64,000 nt of DNA from Branchiostoma lanceolatum. Its lineage: Eukaryota; Chordata; Leptocardii; Amphioxiformes; Branchiostomatidae. The stretch lies in NCBI RefSeq assembly GCF_035083965.1, contig NC_089725.1, positions 27,971,925 to 28,035,924 on the forward strand, in the 5' to 3' direction. Position 1 is the stretch's first letter. Each line of letters opens with the position of its first letter. The notes below the pieces were generated by a model. It saw only the letters and a list, made by a program, of their open reading frames with translations. It was not told the DNA's origin and did not search any database. Both the position numbers and the translations under genes were made by a program. This document shows, piece after piece, positions 1-13,300 of the stretch.

Positions 1-341
1 CTAGTGTGCACTCTTCAGTCTTGCTTTCTCAGCTGGCTCCTGCTCTGCCACTGTCCTTCCTTGCTGATTCTATCTGGCCTCCTAGTATTGAAACTTTGTC
101 TCAGACAGGTGTCAAGGATTGTCTGTCGTCCATATTGTGTTGCCTTGGTCATTTTCCAGGTCTTTGACTTTGACCCATAGAGCAGAGAGCCGACTTGATG
201 TTGGAGGTTGTGTGTTTTTGTGTCTGTACCGATTTCTATGGAGTTCGAGATGTTTTTAAGCTTGATGACTGCAGCGCTTACTTTCCGTATCTTGGCTGGA
301 ACGTCTTGGTCAGCAACTATCAACCACACTGCTCAGGTCAC
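1..341 (-). mobile_element. LINE reverse-transcriptase C-terminal remnant
   Basis: A minus-strand reading frame of about 104 codons has the C-terminal hallmarks of RTE/CR1-type non-LTR reverse transcriptases. It shows a DQDVPAKIRK stretch, then SLLYGSKSKTWK (family consensus near LLYGSETWK), then DTCLRQSFNTRRPDRIS (consensus NxCLRxILxIxWPDxIS). The piece lacks the catalytic core and runs to the window edge, so it is a truncated, dead copy. The family match is from memory of conserved motifs, not from a search. Confidence 0.6.
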
Positions 342-367
342 TTTTACTTTATCTAATTGATACTCAA

Positions 368-550
368 TTTATCTAATGGTGGCAAGGTGGCCTAGGATTA
401 TAGTTGTAACTTGTTGACTTAGAATCTAAGGCTTCTGGGGTTGAATCCATAGCAAGCCCCAATGTTGTGCACTTGGGAAAGGCACAACACTTATGGAAAA
501 GAGTAGGGGCTATCCTGGTGTGAGTGGATAAAACCCATCAGTCTAGTCTT
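368..550 (+). mobile_element. tRNA-derived SINE (type D)
   Basis: A tRNA-like head has a degenerate B box (GGGTTGAATCC near 438). It is followed by a body (GAAAAGAGTAGGGGCTATCC, then a TGTGAGTGGATAAAACC-like segment) shared with a second copy at 10470-10805. Parts of the same body recur in the GPCR array at 25.4-29.3 kb. It is diverged from a functional tRNA, so it is a SINE and not a tRNA gene. Confidence 0.5.
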
Positions 551-874
551 ACCTGCTTGCTCAGCACATCGTCACTTTCTGGAAGTGTGATGTGAGCACC
601 AGAACAAAGGTGATGGGAAGTCTTGTTGTTTGTGTGAAATCAGATCCTTTTCCATCATATTAGGTATTAACGATTCATTAATGTTCATACTAATACTACC
701 GGTAGTTCAAGTACTGTGTCATGTGTCAAGTATTTTGTCTTTAGTCATGGTTGACATTAGAATATGGGTTATAACTTCATTTCCTCTGCTTGATTACCTT
801 CATTGCTTTTTGCAGAAATGATGCCATTCTTTGTAATTCAGATGTGATAACTCATATGTTTTTGTTATTGGCAG

Positions 875-1951
875 ATGAAACATATTGCAGCACGATATTG
901 TATAGAGGTGGCACTTGTGCATGGATGGACCATACTGTTGTACAAGACGAGGTATGTGCACATTATTCTATTGACACTTCACATGATCTATGAGCAAGTT
1001 CTACATCTTCACTTGGTAGTTCATCTGTTGGTAGAAGTCATTCTGTATCAAAGTTAAACTGCAATTTCCAACACAAAATTCTTACCCAAATTTTCGACTG
1101 ATTAACTCCAGTCCAAGGAATGAGCAATTCACTGTGACGTGACGTCACAGAGACAATGGATTGCTCATTTTTTCATAAGGACTGGAGTTGATCAGTAGAA
1201 AATTTGAGTGAGTCAAAATTCTTGTGTAGGAAATTGCAGTTTAACTTTGATACAGAATTCTACTAACATCTTTGCTGTTTTCTTTCAAATGAGAAGGAAC
1301 CTCTTCTTGTCTTTCCCATTCTATTCACATTACCACTTCTTGTAGATCTTTTGTAGTGCAGTAGTTAGTGACCTTGCCTCTGGACCTAGAGGTTGGGAGT
1401 TTGATTATTTAGCTGTTGTCGCTAACCCAGCATGCATGCTGCTGGAAAAGGTTACAGTCCTCAGGACAGGACGTTAAGCCATGGTCCACTGTTCATTGTA
1501 CTTGTTGAAATTTTCAGCTTGGGGAATTTCGCTGGTATAATTAACCTGTAAATACTGTACATCACTGTTTCCGCCAGAGGCCGTCTTCCCGTCAAATGGC
1601 GGTCTCGTCTAGCTTGGGATGGCCTGAACGCAGCTCAGACAGGGGCCGTCCAGTCTGAAAAATTCTTTCACACATTTTGCCGAGAAGTCGGCAGAAAAAC
1701 GAAAAATTCAGACTGGCAATTTGTGTTTTTCACTGAAGCTGTGGGCGTAAGGACGTCGTCCAGCATCAGAAAATAGCATTCCTTTGTTTGTTTGGTATTG
1801 TTATGCTAGAAAACAATAGAAACAGTGAGAAAATACATTATTTTTTTTGGTGTTTCTTGAATGTCACTCTCAACACTGTTATTTTTTTTACGAACAGGAA
1901 GACAAAGATCCCAGTCCAACCAGCGTTGCAGAGGCACAGATAGACTCATGA
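875..1951 (+). CDS. last two coding exons of an unidentified gene (tentative)
   Basis: Two exon-like segments lie at 875-951 and 1898-1951. The first follows a pyrimidine-rich tract ending GGCAG and stops at GACGAG before gtatgt. It needs one base from a previous exon and reads ETYCSTILYRGGTCAW then MDHTVVQDE. The second follows a run of T ending ACAG and reads EDKDPSPTSVAEAQIDS, then a stop. The phases agree (1 in, 0 across the join). The intron between them is occupied by a foldback and a SINE, as expected for non-coding sequence. No upstream exon was found in 1-874, and the protein is not recognised. It may be an artefact of chance splice-like sites. If real, the 5' part lies outside the window. 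Confidence 0.33.
1031..1263. mobile_element. foldback MITE, about 230 bp
   Basis: Two arms of roughly 95 bp are inverted complements with few mismatches. They begin GTAGAAGTCATTCTGTATCA and end with its complement near 1263, around a short loop containing GACGTGACGTCAC. There is no coding capacity. This is the structure of a non-autonomous DNA transposon or foldback element. Confidence 0.7.
1335..1565 (+). mobile_element. tRNA-derived SINE (type C)
   Basis: The tRNA-like head (GTAGTGCAGTAGTTAGTGAC, then GGTTGGGAGTTTGATT) is followed by a body with CCACTGTTCATTGTACTTGT and CCTGTAAATACTGTACAT. The same body is found in reverse at 16025-16225. The two copies differ at many positions, so both are old. 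Confidence 0.55.
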
Positions 1952-3273
1952 GCACCCCAGTGTTCGCATTCTGTTGTTGTACGTGCTCAAGTGTCAGTTT
2001 CAATGATTTGTCAAGACATAAGTGTATTTTTAGATAGTGTACAGTTGTTTTTTAAGAGCCTTATACAAGAAATGCAGTTGCATAAAAAGTGCCAAATACT
2101 AGAAAGCGGAAAACTTTATTTGTGTAGATTTTCTCATCACACAGGTGGTGTTTACATTTCAAAGATTATGAAAGGAGGATCTAGTTCGTTTTTCTTTAAG
2201 TAATCAGGAGCTCCTATAACTCACAACCATTGTGTATTACCTTGAAGTAAGGTATTTTTGTTCTGAGAGTGTTATTTTCAGCTGTGTATAAGAGCAAAAG
2301 TTGTTGTGGGTACTGTAAAGATCTCATAAGTCCTGACAGGATAGTCTTATTGCTTTAAATTGACTTTCTCAGAGACCACAGTTGTGATCAGAAGGTTTTG
2401 TTGCAAAGTAGCAGATAGATTTATACAAAAGTTATTTTTTCAAGATGTAGTCCTGGCATATACAGCTCTTGGACTTTTCTGTATTGATGGAGACATCTAG
2501 AAAACTGGACTCTAGAGGTAGATATTTGTAAAGTTAGAGCATGTAGTAAATGTTTATTTTTCAAAGATACAAATCATGTAATTGTTACATCTTCTTTGAC
2601 ACGAAAGATACATGTACATGTATTATTGAGTTGATTTCTTCAGAAACAATACAAATTGTTATTGTTTTGAACTCTCAAAGAAAGAGAGTGTGTTAACTCT
2701 AGGCTAAACATTCCAGTTTATTTTGCCGTTAAAGATCTATGTTGTGTTGTTTTTTGTTGCAAGCTTTTGTGTTAAAACCGTTGCTGACATATTCATGTTC
2801 TTGTGTCAGGATTACGTTTAGCATCAGTCATTTAGAAACAGTCATACGGAACATCCTAGCCAAAATGCACCCTCGGAAGCTCCTAAACATTCATGTTTTC
2901 TAGATACAAATCTAGTACCTGTTACAGCTTATCTAACATGGAGGGTACATGTGTAATGAAAACATTACATGAGAATCAGTAATGTGATTATTTTCCAGTT
3001 CTAGAGCAACAGTGTGTCATAGCATTCACATTGAAGATGTTTATTGTGTTGTTATTTTGTTCCAAATACTTGTATTAAAACCTTTGTTGACATGTTATAT
3101 GTACATTCTTGCATCAGCACTCTTTTTGTTTCAAATATATCCAGGTTGGGTAACCCAGTTCAATCTTATTATGTTTGTGTGTACATACAGTCTCTGGATT
3201 AATAGCTATATAATCCTAAAATTGCAATGTACATCCGTCGATGGAGGTTAGACAAACTGGTAAATAGATACAC

Positions 3274-3423
3274 AAGGTGACAGTTACTCAAGGAACTGGA
3301 TAAAATTTGGAAATAGTCAAACGTTTCAGCAACTTCAGTTTCTTGTTAACTCTCTGAAGAGAGAGCAGAATCTGAAATGTCTGTTTCCGAACTTAATCCA
3401 GTAGCTTGAGTAACTGTTACCTT
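3274..3423. mobile_element. short foldback MITE
   Basis: The left end AAGGTGACAGTTACTCAAG is matched by the inverted right end CTTGAGTAACTGTTACCTT. A second inverted pair (ACTGGATAA and TTAATCCAGT) sits next to the ends. It is about 150 bp and non-coding. Confidence 0.6.
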
Positions 3424-3562
3424 TTCTACTGTGCATATCTTAGGTCCGAGTCCCTTATGATGTTTTTTTGCAGTCTGAATTTGCTAGTGTTGTTAAAAGT
3501 TTGATGTAAATAAGTTCAAGTTTTCCAGTTTGAAAACTCCCTACCTGTATTTGCATACCCGC

Positions 3563-3686
3563 CAGAGGTTGGTGGGAAAGATTGTGACCTCATCATATGA
3601 CCCGTTTTCTGACCGCACTCCCCACCAAGGTTAGTGGGGATTGCGGACGGCAGAAAACGGGTCACAATCTTCCCCACCAACCTCTG
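3563..3686. mobile_element. short foldback MITE
   Basis: The arms CAGAGGTTGGTGGGAAAGAT and its complement flank an inner pair around CCGTTTTCTG and CAGAAAACGG. The total is about 125 bp. A related foldback with the same CCGTTTTCTG core lies at 22835-22913. Confidence 0.6.
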
Positions 3687-4339
3687 CTTGGATGGAAGTA
3701 TTTGCAGGCTCTTCCCACTACCAGATGGACTTAAACTTGGGCACTGCTTCCTTACAATACCAAGGGCATGCTGAGCACATAGCACTACAAGGATTCACAA
3801 TTAGTACTTATAATGTTAAAACCTTTAACTCTAACCTTTAATCTGGCAACTGTTAACCCGTTACACTTACATGTACTTAGATAATCATATACATTATATC
3901 ATTTTATATTAGAACATATAGTAGTCACCCTTCACATCTGGAATGTAAGGGTTCGAATCTAGGTAAAAATTACGCCGCATTTGATGTTTTACACTACTTA
4001 CATTTTGTAGATTATCTAATGTTAACTTTATATTCCATGGTCTGTTGTCTTGTCATCAGGGCTAGCCCTTTGTATAAGCCGCCGGCTAGTTTGGCAATCC
4101 TGGCTGCAAGTGCTTCACGGCGAAACCAACAACATACCGTATGGTTGCTTTCGTTTTCAGCCACACCATTGATTTCCCCACCTTACTGAATGATGTAGGA
4201 TTTTCAAATTCGTCACAATGACGTTTCTTGGGCAAAGGTGCATGTCGCTTCCTCCTGAACTGGTTTATGATGGCAAACCTAGTAAGACCATCTTTTAAAC
4301 GAAGTTGTCCTCAACAGTCACTCAGCGCCTATCCTGCTG

Positions 4340-7300
4340 CTACTTTTTGCCCTCGTCGCCTTGTATGTCTCTCTGGTAGTAGTAGGACGAGGCAGACGGT
4401 TGATTCTGAGCGGTGTAGCTGCTGGCATCGTAGCCTGTCGGGTAGGGTGCCGGGTTCGGGTAGGGCTGCTGAGGAGACGGTGCGGGGTTGTTTTCCGATG
4501 GGTAGGGGTAGGGGTACGGGTAAGGTTGTTGCTGAGGCGCCGGTTCAGGGTAGTATGATGATGGATATGGGTAAGGATACGGTTGTGGGTACGGATACGG
4601 TTGTGATGGGTAAGGGTATGGTTGTTGTTGTGATGGGTAAGGGTACGGTTGTGGGGGTACCTGGTTACCGGGGAAGCCTGGGGGACGACGGGAGCCCTGG
4701 CTCGGTGAGTAGTAGTAGTGCGCCGGACGCACCATCATCACGGCCTTGCGGAACGAGTACAGGTAGTCGCTGCGCCAGAAGTACCAGTAGATGCCGTTCT
4801 CCTCGCCCTCGTACGCGCCCAGGTGGTACAGGCCGTTGGGGTTGCTGAGTCCGCACATGTTCTTCCCCGGCATGCCGCCCTTGTACCACCAGCCTCCCCG
4901 GGCCCTCTTCCCGCAGTTCACCGAGTCGTCGCCGTCGTTGTCCCGGTCGAACGTGCTGAAGTTCGCCCCGTCGTGGTAGCTGAAGGAGTCCGGCACGTTA
5001 CTGCCGTAAGTGAAGCGGCCGGTGGTCATCCTGTACTTCATCGACTCGTTGGCGACCTTGAACCCCTCGTACTGGGCGATATGCCACTGGCCCTCGAAGG
5101 ACTCGACCTGCAACCAGCAAAGAGTGAACATTCGCAGCAATCTTTAGAACCTAGTAGGCTCCATTCTAGATATGAACAATTCACCTGAACAAGCCCGTAT
5201 CAACCTACTACTCGATGGTTCACCTTTCTTGTCCCAAGAATCTAATGGAAACATTTTATATCAACCCAAATATATTGCAAATTCCAATCGCTTTACACTT
5301 GACTGAACTGCCCTATACGTATGAGGGATGATTAATAAGTCCTCGGCCTCACCCAGAAATAAGGTGCACAACTCAAATTGTTGGACATTATATAGTATAA
5401 AGTCTTTTATCAATATCCACCAAATTTGAAATCATCATAGTCTTTCTAGTCGATGCCCATTTAAAAATCAGTTACTGTAGTACTACTGTAGGTAAGTGAC
5501 GAGAAAAGCAAGGATGAACTACGATATGAGCTGTGTGGGTCGTGTTCGTCATGCCATGAAATCTACGAACTTCAAGACATTGTCAAATTATAATTTTCCA
5601 GTGGTGATGCTATAATATTAGACAGCTTGCTAGAGTTCATCACCACTGTACCTGGGTGTGCCATGTACATTTCCATGCTGATTCGTTTGAAAAAAACAGT
5701 GGACTACTGCTACAAATAAAGAAATCTTTCCATGCACCTGGATGCGCAGCATCGCGCTGCCGAACGACCGCGTCAGCGCGTGTATGTTGTCGAGACCCAG
5801 CCAGAACTCGCCCTCCAGGTTGCCGAACCCCTCCTTGTAGTCCTTCCACGGGCGGAAGAACTTGATGCTCCCGTTGATGCGGCGCTGGATGACGGTCCAG
5901 CCTCCACCGTCGCTCTCCATGTCACAGTAGACGGGGAAGCTGCTGTTGTAGAAGCGGGGGTAGATCGTGTATATGCCGCTTTCGTTTTTGCCACTGAGCA
6001 GTATGTCCGTACACGATATATGGCCTGGAAATGAAAGAGAATATCTCAGTTTTTCGCTGGAGATGGTAACAGGCTTTTGATTGATAAGCAGTACCAGTGT
6101 GCTCTCAACAGTAGACTCAACTTTTAAAAAGTACAACGGTCTTGATAGCGGTGTTTGGAGAACAGTCTTTAGTACTGTACAGGACTTGACAATTAGTCAA
6201 ACAGCTGACTAACTACGTACACTGGCAGAAATATGGCCCGAAAACCTGGTGGTTAGAGTAAGTCAGTAGTGGTCGTGTGTTTGGGAGTAAAATTTGATTC
6301 TTAATTCAAAACTGGTCAGACTGCTCCAAACCTACCGCAAACCTTGGTTGACTGGTGGTCCCGAACCATGTTCGGCTATATATGTGTAACCTGTGTCTGA
6401 AAGATGTAAATATTTGCTGGAAGCAGTGTTGAAATGACGTAAGGGACTCTGATAACATACCTACATATATGATCCCGGGACAGTCCTTCTGCCGCACCGG
6501 GAGACTGTGATAACATACCTACATACATGATCCCGGGACAGTCCTTCTGCCGCACCGGGAGACTGTGATAACATACCTACATACATGATCCCGGGACAAT
6601 CCTTCTGCCTCACCGGGAGACTGTGATAACATACCTACATACATGATCCCGGGACAGTCCTTCTGCCGCACGGGAAGGCAGGTCTCCCTGGGCACCACTA
6701 ACGTCGGGCCGGCGTCCGTGTGCTGCCGCAGACTCTGCTTCTCCTGCTCCTCCGCCACGCCCTCCAGCTTCCGCAGGACCTGCATCACCAGCCGCTTGAT
6801 GGACTTGATCTCCGTGAGGTGCAGGCCGAGCTGTCTCCTCATCATGTCGAACTCCAGGTAATTCACCGGGGAAGCCGACTGGAAGGCGAAAGATATTTAT
6901 TTCTTTTATGTATATTTATCGTCAAATGTCACAGTACACTACACTGACTCTCGAGGCAGCATAGCAACAAAGATATCAAAACCGGAAGTTCTTAAGCAGT
7001 ACCAATGAGAGCTGCTAGGGGGATCATCATCGAACTTGTCCTTCGTTTTGCCAACACCTACCCACATACCGAATGTTGTAAAGATTTGTCCATAGCTTCT
7101 TGAATTATGCTGTCCACAAATAATACACGCACGCACACGCTCACACACACACACACACACACGCTCACACACACACACAGACACGAAAACATAACCGTTT
7201 GTCGGTGAACATAATTAACAGAGTGACTATCTCTACAGTAAGACCACCTGGCCATGCGCCAATGTGACCATTGTTTTGGTGATGATATTTCTCAAGCATT

Positions 7301-10300
7301 AAAAACCCTGCCTAAAGTGGGCACCTGTAGACATGGGTCATATTTTATCGCTCCCCTGAGTAGTCTTCTTGGGCGGGTTTGACTGTGGAAGGTATTTCGA
7401 CCCACCACCCTACATCTGCTTAGAGATTACCCACAGGCCACAACTAACAGGTAGACAACCAGTGGGGAGCACAATAAAGAAGAAAACTCGCGATCAACTT
7501 GTTTCTACCGCGTGATTTCCAAGCAGCTGCAGATTGTTACGCACCAGATCTAGACCAAACAAATAACCTTTACAGTCGCGTGTACCAGACTTAAAGTTTA
7601 ATTCTCTGTGTTAAACTTTGTAATTGCTTCCTATTAGAGGCGGAGGTTGCAATTGGGCTGCAGGGCATCGGTAATCTCCAAGCAGATATAAGCACCCTCA
7701 GAACGTAACGTGTATTATTAAGGTTTGTTGTACGTCTTTCTATTGGTTTTGTGTAGTTGTTGTTGTTGTTCACCCTGTGGTGCCTAGTGGCACATAGGTC
7801 TGTACGTTTCCTTGCTGCTTCAGTAGCGGGGGGGGGGTCGTTTACTAGGCACCTCCTAGAACATGGGACCGTAGGGACCCCAATTTTACATCCCTTCCGA
7901 AAAACGGGTGCAGCCCCAACAGAGACGTCCTGTCCCAGGATTTGACCGTGGTCTCCCAGTTAGCAGCTAATTGAAACCAGGGGCTCAACATGCAGCTACC
8001 AGTTGAGCTACTGGGACTGTACATCCCTGGTTTTGTGTAGGGGAAGAGACAAAGACGCGGACTGGCTGTGGCGGAGACTGCCACCTTCCTCTTTCCAGGA
8101 CAACCAAGTTCACTAGCACTGACTGAGTGTAGCGGAGACTCCCACCTTCCAGGACCGCCAAGTTCACGGGCAAGGCTCACTGCTCGTGAAGGATCGTGCC
8201 CTGGGGCGCGTCGGTGTCAGAAGGAAGGGCGCTACATGTCGGCACGTTTCCGAAGTTCTAGCATACTTTAGTACTTGACTTACATCTCACCGTCATCCAA
8301 AGTGACGATACCGGATAACCAGACGCAGATGAACGATACTTATCAGCTCGTCTGCCACTGGGTACTCATTAATCCGGAATCAGTTTACTGAATCATCAGA
8401 ACGCACCCAGTCGTAACCGGTTAAGCGGTTCACACAGGGTCCGGCCCAGTTTCTGTGATTAACTTTTACGTGCGTCTTGCCGCATTTTGATACGTCATTT
8501 TAGTAGTATTGCACATTTTGACCTGAAGATGAAAATAGGTACACTACTACAAAAACTAAACTAAATGCCACAAAAACGCGCACGGATACTGAGCCGGACC
8601 CTACATTGTACATCTTCGAGATCTAGTTTGACGGCAGCCTGCGAGTAGCCAGTAGCCCCGGCAGTCTCTACCAGACTAACCGCGCCGGCTATAGGGAAAA
8701 TCAGTTTGCCAGGGGACTTTGGCCATCGAGGGTTTCATTCGCAGGCCCAGTTAGGATTGCAGATTGGACCCTCTCTGCGTAGCCGATTCCTTTCATACAA
8801 GGCAAGCGAAAAGGGAGATCCAGCGGTTACTACGGAGGATGGTACTCAGGCTATCGAACCAGGCGCGTACCTGCAATATGGCATGTGGCTCTTTAGAAAC
8901 AGGTCCAGACTTTACGTGACACCTTCGGACCGAGAATAAATGAGGTGTCAGACCTCATGCGTGAAACTGGACACGTGCCAGTTAATACGACCCAGTACCC
9001 CGAAACCGCACTGCAGCGTTCGGTGACCTTTTGGCTAGGCCATAACAGCGCAAAGGTATAAAGGTGCTGTGGAGAAGATGACACCCAGCGTGTGAGAGGC
9101 AAAGTTGATTTCAATCGCTTTGAAGTCCTGCTGCTAAGTAGTCCCTACGAATAGTACCAGACCCTTTGGTTTGCTGGGAAAATTGTAGAAATTGGCCGAA
9201 TTGCTGAATGAGTCCCCGATGGCTCAATCTTTTCGAGTAGAGTTATGTACGTGTGTAACTCCATGGCCTGCCAGCTCATCTGGCAAATCGTTCAACCCGT
9301 TTGGCCAAGTTCTCCTATTTCCCAGCAATCCAAGCCTGGTATCCATCCCCATTATAGCTCCATAGTTTCTTTCGCCCTTTGCGAAGAAGACGAAAGAGAG
9401 AACAGCTATAACAGGGTTGGATACCATGTAACGTTACCAGTCGAACCCATTGGGTTTGATAGAGACAATCCCTCCCGACCTTCTGCTTTTATGGTGTCGA
9501 GAGGTTAACCCAGTATTTGAACAGGGTAAACTATGTCAAGTGCTGCACAGATTGACTTTTAACCTCTGAGCGGTCTACTCGCGGAGGAGAATATCTACAG
9601 TCGGTCAGTCAGTCAAAGTTCACTGCACAACAATTGTAACAGGTACAATGTAACGCACGTGAAGCGTCGTATAAGACCACTGGGTAGTCACATTAACACA
9701 ATGTACTACGGTAGATTCTAAACTATACTATGTTGATAGAGGGCACAGTGAGGTGCTGTATGTCTGATGATATATCGATACTCTTAAGTCGTTATTTTAC
9801 GGTTTCTTCTTGGAAGGTAGTATATATAATGCATTCGAGTGGCGTCGTGGTTGTGTAACGGTCATGGTGTTTGGCCCAGAACCCAGAGGTCCTGGTTTCC
9901 AATCCCCTGACATGCCGATCTTGTGCCCTTGGGGAAAGTCACTTAGCACGAATTTCCCCCCTCCATCCAGGTGTAAAAATGGGCACCTGCCTTCGGCTGG
10001 GGAGGGAAAAGGCTTTTCCCTCCAATACCGTGCCCTAGACACGGTGCATAACAACCCACAGCCCCACGGCCTCAAAAAGGCTATTGGACTACATTTACCT
10101 TTTATATACGTATCGGCCTAGATACAGTATGACAGCGTGACGGTCTAAGTGGTCATGACTCGTTTGATTTACGACGCCTGAGTAGGACCAGGTGAGGTGG
10201 TCATGACATGAAAGGACCTGGGCTCTGCGGTCGTGACCCCGGGCTACCTGGGAAGAGGGATGTCTTAGACTTCGCACGTAGCATCGAGGTGGTCCTGTGG

Positions 10301-13300
10301 TCAGTTCTTTTTATTTAAAGAAAACAATACAAATAGATGAGCAAAAACAAAGTGACGGCGAACTCAAGTTATACTCAATTTCTATTTTCGCCGTCACTTG
10401 TACATTATGGAAAATAGAATATTTGACAAGACGCTCAAATGAATGAATATACGTAAATACATGAACATAGCAAAGGTCAGGGTTGTTGACTTAGAATCTG
10501 AAGGTTCTGGGTTCGAATCCCTGGCAGGCTCCAGTATTTATCAAACTTGTTGTACGAATGTTGGTTAGGTCGGCGGAAAGAAAACAGGACATATGATAAA
10601 AGGCCACAATCTTCCCAATCTGCTTGGAGAGTACCAATACTGTGCTCAGGTGAAAATGAGAACCTAGCTTCTGTTAGGGACGTCCTCTCTGGCCGGAGAT
10701 CCCGTGTTTGAGGGGAGCCACACCACGAGCACGTTAAGGATCCCGACACACTCATCGAATTCGAAAAGAAGGGTCCATCCCGATGTGAGCGGTCCAAAAC
10801 TTACAGTTGGATCCTAAAACGGGTATCTCACCGAAGCTGCGGCACGTTGGCGACCTCGCTGCGACCTTGTGATCTGACAGAGCTCCCAACGAATTTTGTC
10901 GATAAAAAACTTATCTTTTTACACTTTGTGTGTTTTGTTGTCTTTTGAGTCATGCTTGTACGTTTTACACGATATTCGTATTATAAAGTCAAGGGAGCAC
11001 AAATCCTATTCAGTACGCAGCGAGGCCACCACCGTGACACAGCCCAGTGAGATACAAGTATCCTCTTTGCATCTGCTCGCATGTCCCCTAAAATTGTGAC
11101 CGAAGGCGCGGGATCGCCAGGAAGCCGCGGAATGGGGGCAGCGTGTCGCCCGGCTAAGCTGGAACAAGTTTGCGTGCGTCTGACATCAGTCATGGGTGAC
11201 ACGCCGGACGTGCAGAAATTCACATAGAACAAAAAAACCTGACTGTCTGTGAACGATATGTTATTGTAGAGGACACCGTAGCCGCATAGTTCCCGTTTAG
11301 AGTTTTCATTTAGGAATTATTTCAAAGTATGCGGCTACAGCGTCCTTTCTGAAGATGTTGCATACGTGTGTACGGTTGCCTACTGTCTGTGAACGATAGT
11401 TCATTAATGGGGGAAAGAAAAGTATCACTCTTGAGCAAGGTAGACATTGCTGAGGAGGCGCTGTCTTTTTTACTCCGTAACCTTACTAGTACCATGCACG
11501 TACAAAATGAATGGTGACAAGTTCAACAAGAGTGAAGATCAGTATGTCGAACTTGTCGGCTGTTGACCCTTTCTGTTTGTCACACTTCCAACCGCCAATC
11601 ACCACCGACCGAATCTACTATCTAGTTTAAAGTCCTCTTTTCCCGCATAAATTCACCATGTAGTCTCTCAAGTCCCGCTTTCCACACAGAGAGTAGGCAG
11701 CCCTTTGATAACGAGGCCTCGCGCCCTTGATCTTAAACCAGCGAGAAATCGCTTCCTGGCCACATCGTGAAAACGGTCCAGGAGCCGAACTTCCACAGCG
11801 CCAGGCCTGTGTGATATAGGGGATCAATTTTATTGTTTCGTGGTATCAAGTCATGTACATTCAAGGTAATCTCCAAGCAGTGAGGATCTGGGTCACTCTC
11901 GGCGTTAACTTATGCGTGTTTTTGCAACAGTTTTAGTTTCCAAGGAGGTTTTCCAGCCTTCCCAGTCACAGCAGCAAGCCTATATAATGTACGGACTCCG
12001 TTTGATTGTTGCGTGGTATCCAGCCGTGTACGGTCAAGCAAGGGGGTTTAGACCTACTTGGGTCAAGGTAGTCTCCAAACAGATGTAAGCATCTGGCTCA
12101 GTGTTTTTTCGTCTTTTTGCAACATTTTTACTTCGTCTTTCCAGCAATGACACTAATGCTGAGCCGGATCCTTACATCTGCTGAGAAGAGATTGCGACCA
12201 TGGTAGTGACGTTTGGGAAACTGACAAGTCAGATAATCAAAAGCAGACAGGAAATAATTGGACTTTATTGCTATATAAGATAACAGACAGCGACCTACAA
12301 CACCTACAGGTACTGGGGAGCTAGACTCTACCAGACTCCTTGACCTGCTGACTACTAGAACTGTAGTTGAAATTGGCCAAAAAGGTTGACTGATTTTCCA
12401 GAAAAGTTACACATTGGCATTGTCTTCTCATATGCCCCGTTTTCATTCTGCACTCCCCGCCATTCACTTGGAAAGAAAACAGGGCATATGAAAAGAACGT
12501 CACAGTTTTCCCCACCGAATTATCATTTTGGGAAAGTAGCAAGTTATTTAGCCTATTTGGCCAGTTTCTACTGCTTTTCCAGCAACCGTAGTATAGCCTG
12601 GGTGCCAGACTTTTTCAACGGCACACACAGTCTAGCTCCTTGACTCAGGGCCAACATGCATTTCGATGAAATTTTGCCACTGACCCCTTACTCAGATCCT
12701 GAGCAGCTCAGAGGGTTGTGGCAAAATTTTATTAGAGTGAACGTAGGCACTGGAGTCAATGAGCTAGCCTGTGTGCGCCCTAGAAACAGTCTGGCGTCCC
12801 AGGCTAAGTATACCAGCCTAGGAGTCTGGTAGAAGACTTTGTGGGAGCTCGCGGTTAAAGGCACCCAGAGCATTTTATGAGGCTTGAAAACTGAAAAGAC
12901 TCTAGTTGTTGTAATCTTTATGAAATTGACATTTAATGCCACTGTTTACCACATTTACGTGCGGATTTCTTATCAAAAGTGCTCAAAAGCGGCACAAAAA
13001 TAAGCTACATGGTGATCTTTTAGTTTCACGCGCCTACTGTAAATACTGTAGATACCATAGCCCCACCCACCTCCGTCAAAACGTAGAAATGCAAAATTAA
13101 AGTATAAAGATGCAAATAGTTGACGCCTTGACGGATATGCAGTCACTCTCTCATTGGTCGAACCGCTAGTTGTGATGGACAGTCAGGATCAGTCTATTAG
13201 GGCTTGGATTTTCTATCAGTTCTCATAACACAACGACATCGTATTTTTGTTCCGTTAAAGTCAATGTGTGATGTTATAGTGTTATTGAAACTTACTATGT

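Larger units (their letters stand above)
1952..4339. other. non-coding stretch between the tentative gene and the fibrinogen gene
   Basis: Nothing gene-like is visible apart from repeats. It holds two foldbacks (3274-3423 and 3563-3686), AT-rich sequence, and the probable 3' UTR of the minus-strand fibrinogen-domain gene next to 4340. The ORFs in it are short, lack splice context and show no recognisable motifs. Confidence 0.5.

Noticed and set aside
4228-4848. 206-codon plus-strand ORF
   Set aside because: It is the complement of the Pro/Tyr-rich tail and FReD exon of the minus-strand gene. Its Gly/Val/Arg-rich product is the expected shadow of PYP repeats.
4718-5188. 156-codon plus-strand ORF
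   Set aside because: Antisense to the FReD-coding exon 5. Its long open length comes from GC-rich codon bias.
10470-10545. tRNA gene
   Set aside because: It has a good B box but a poor acceptor stem and A box, and it continues into a SINE body found elsewhere in the window.
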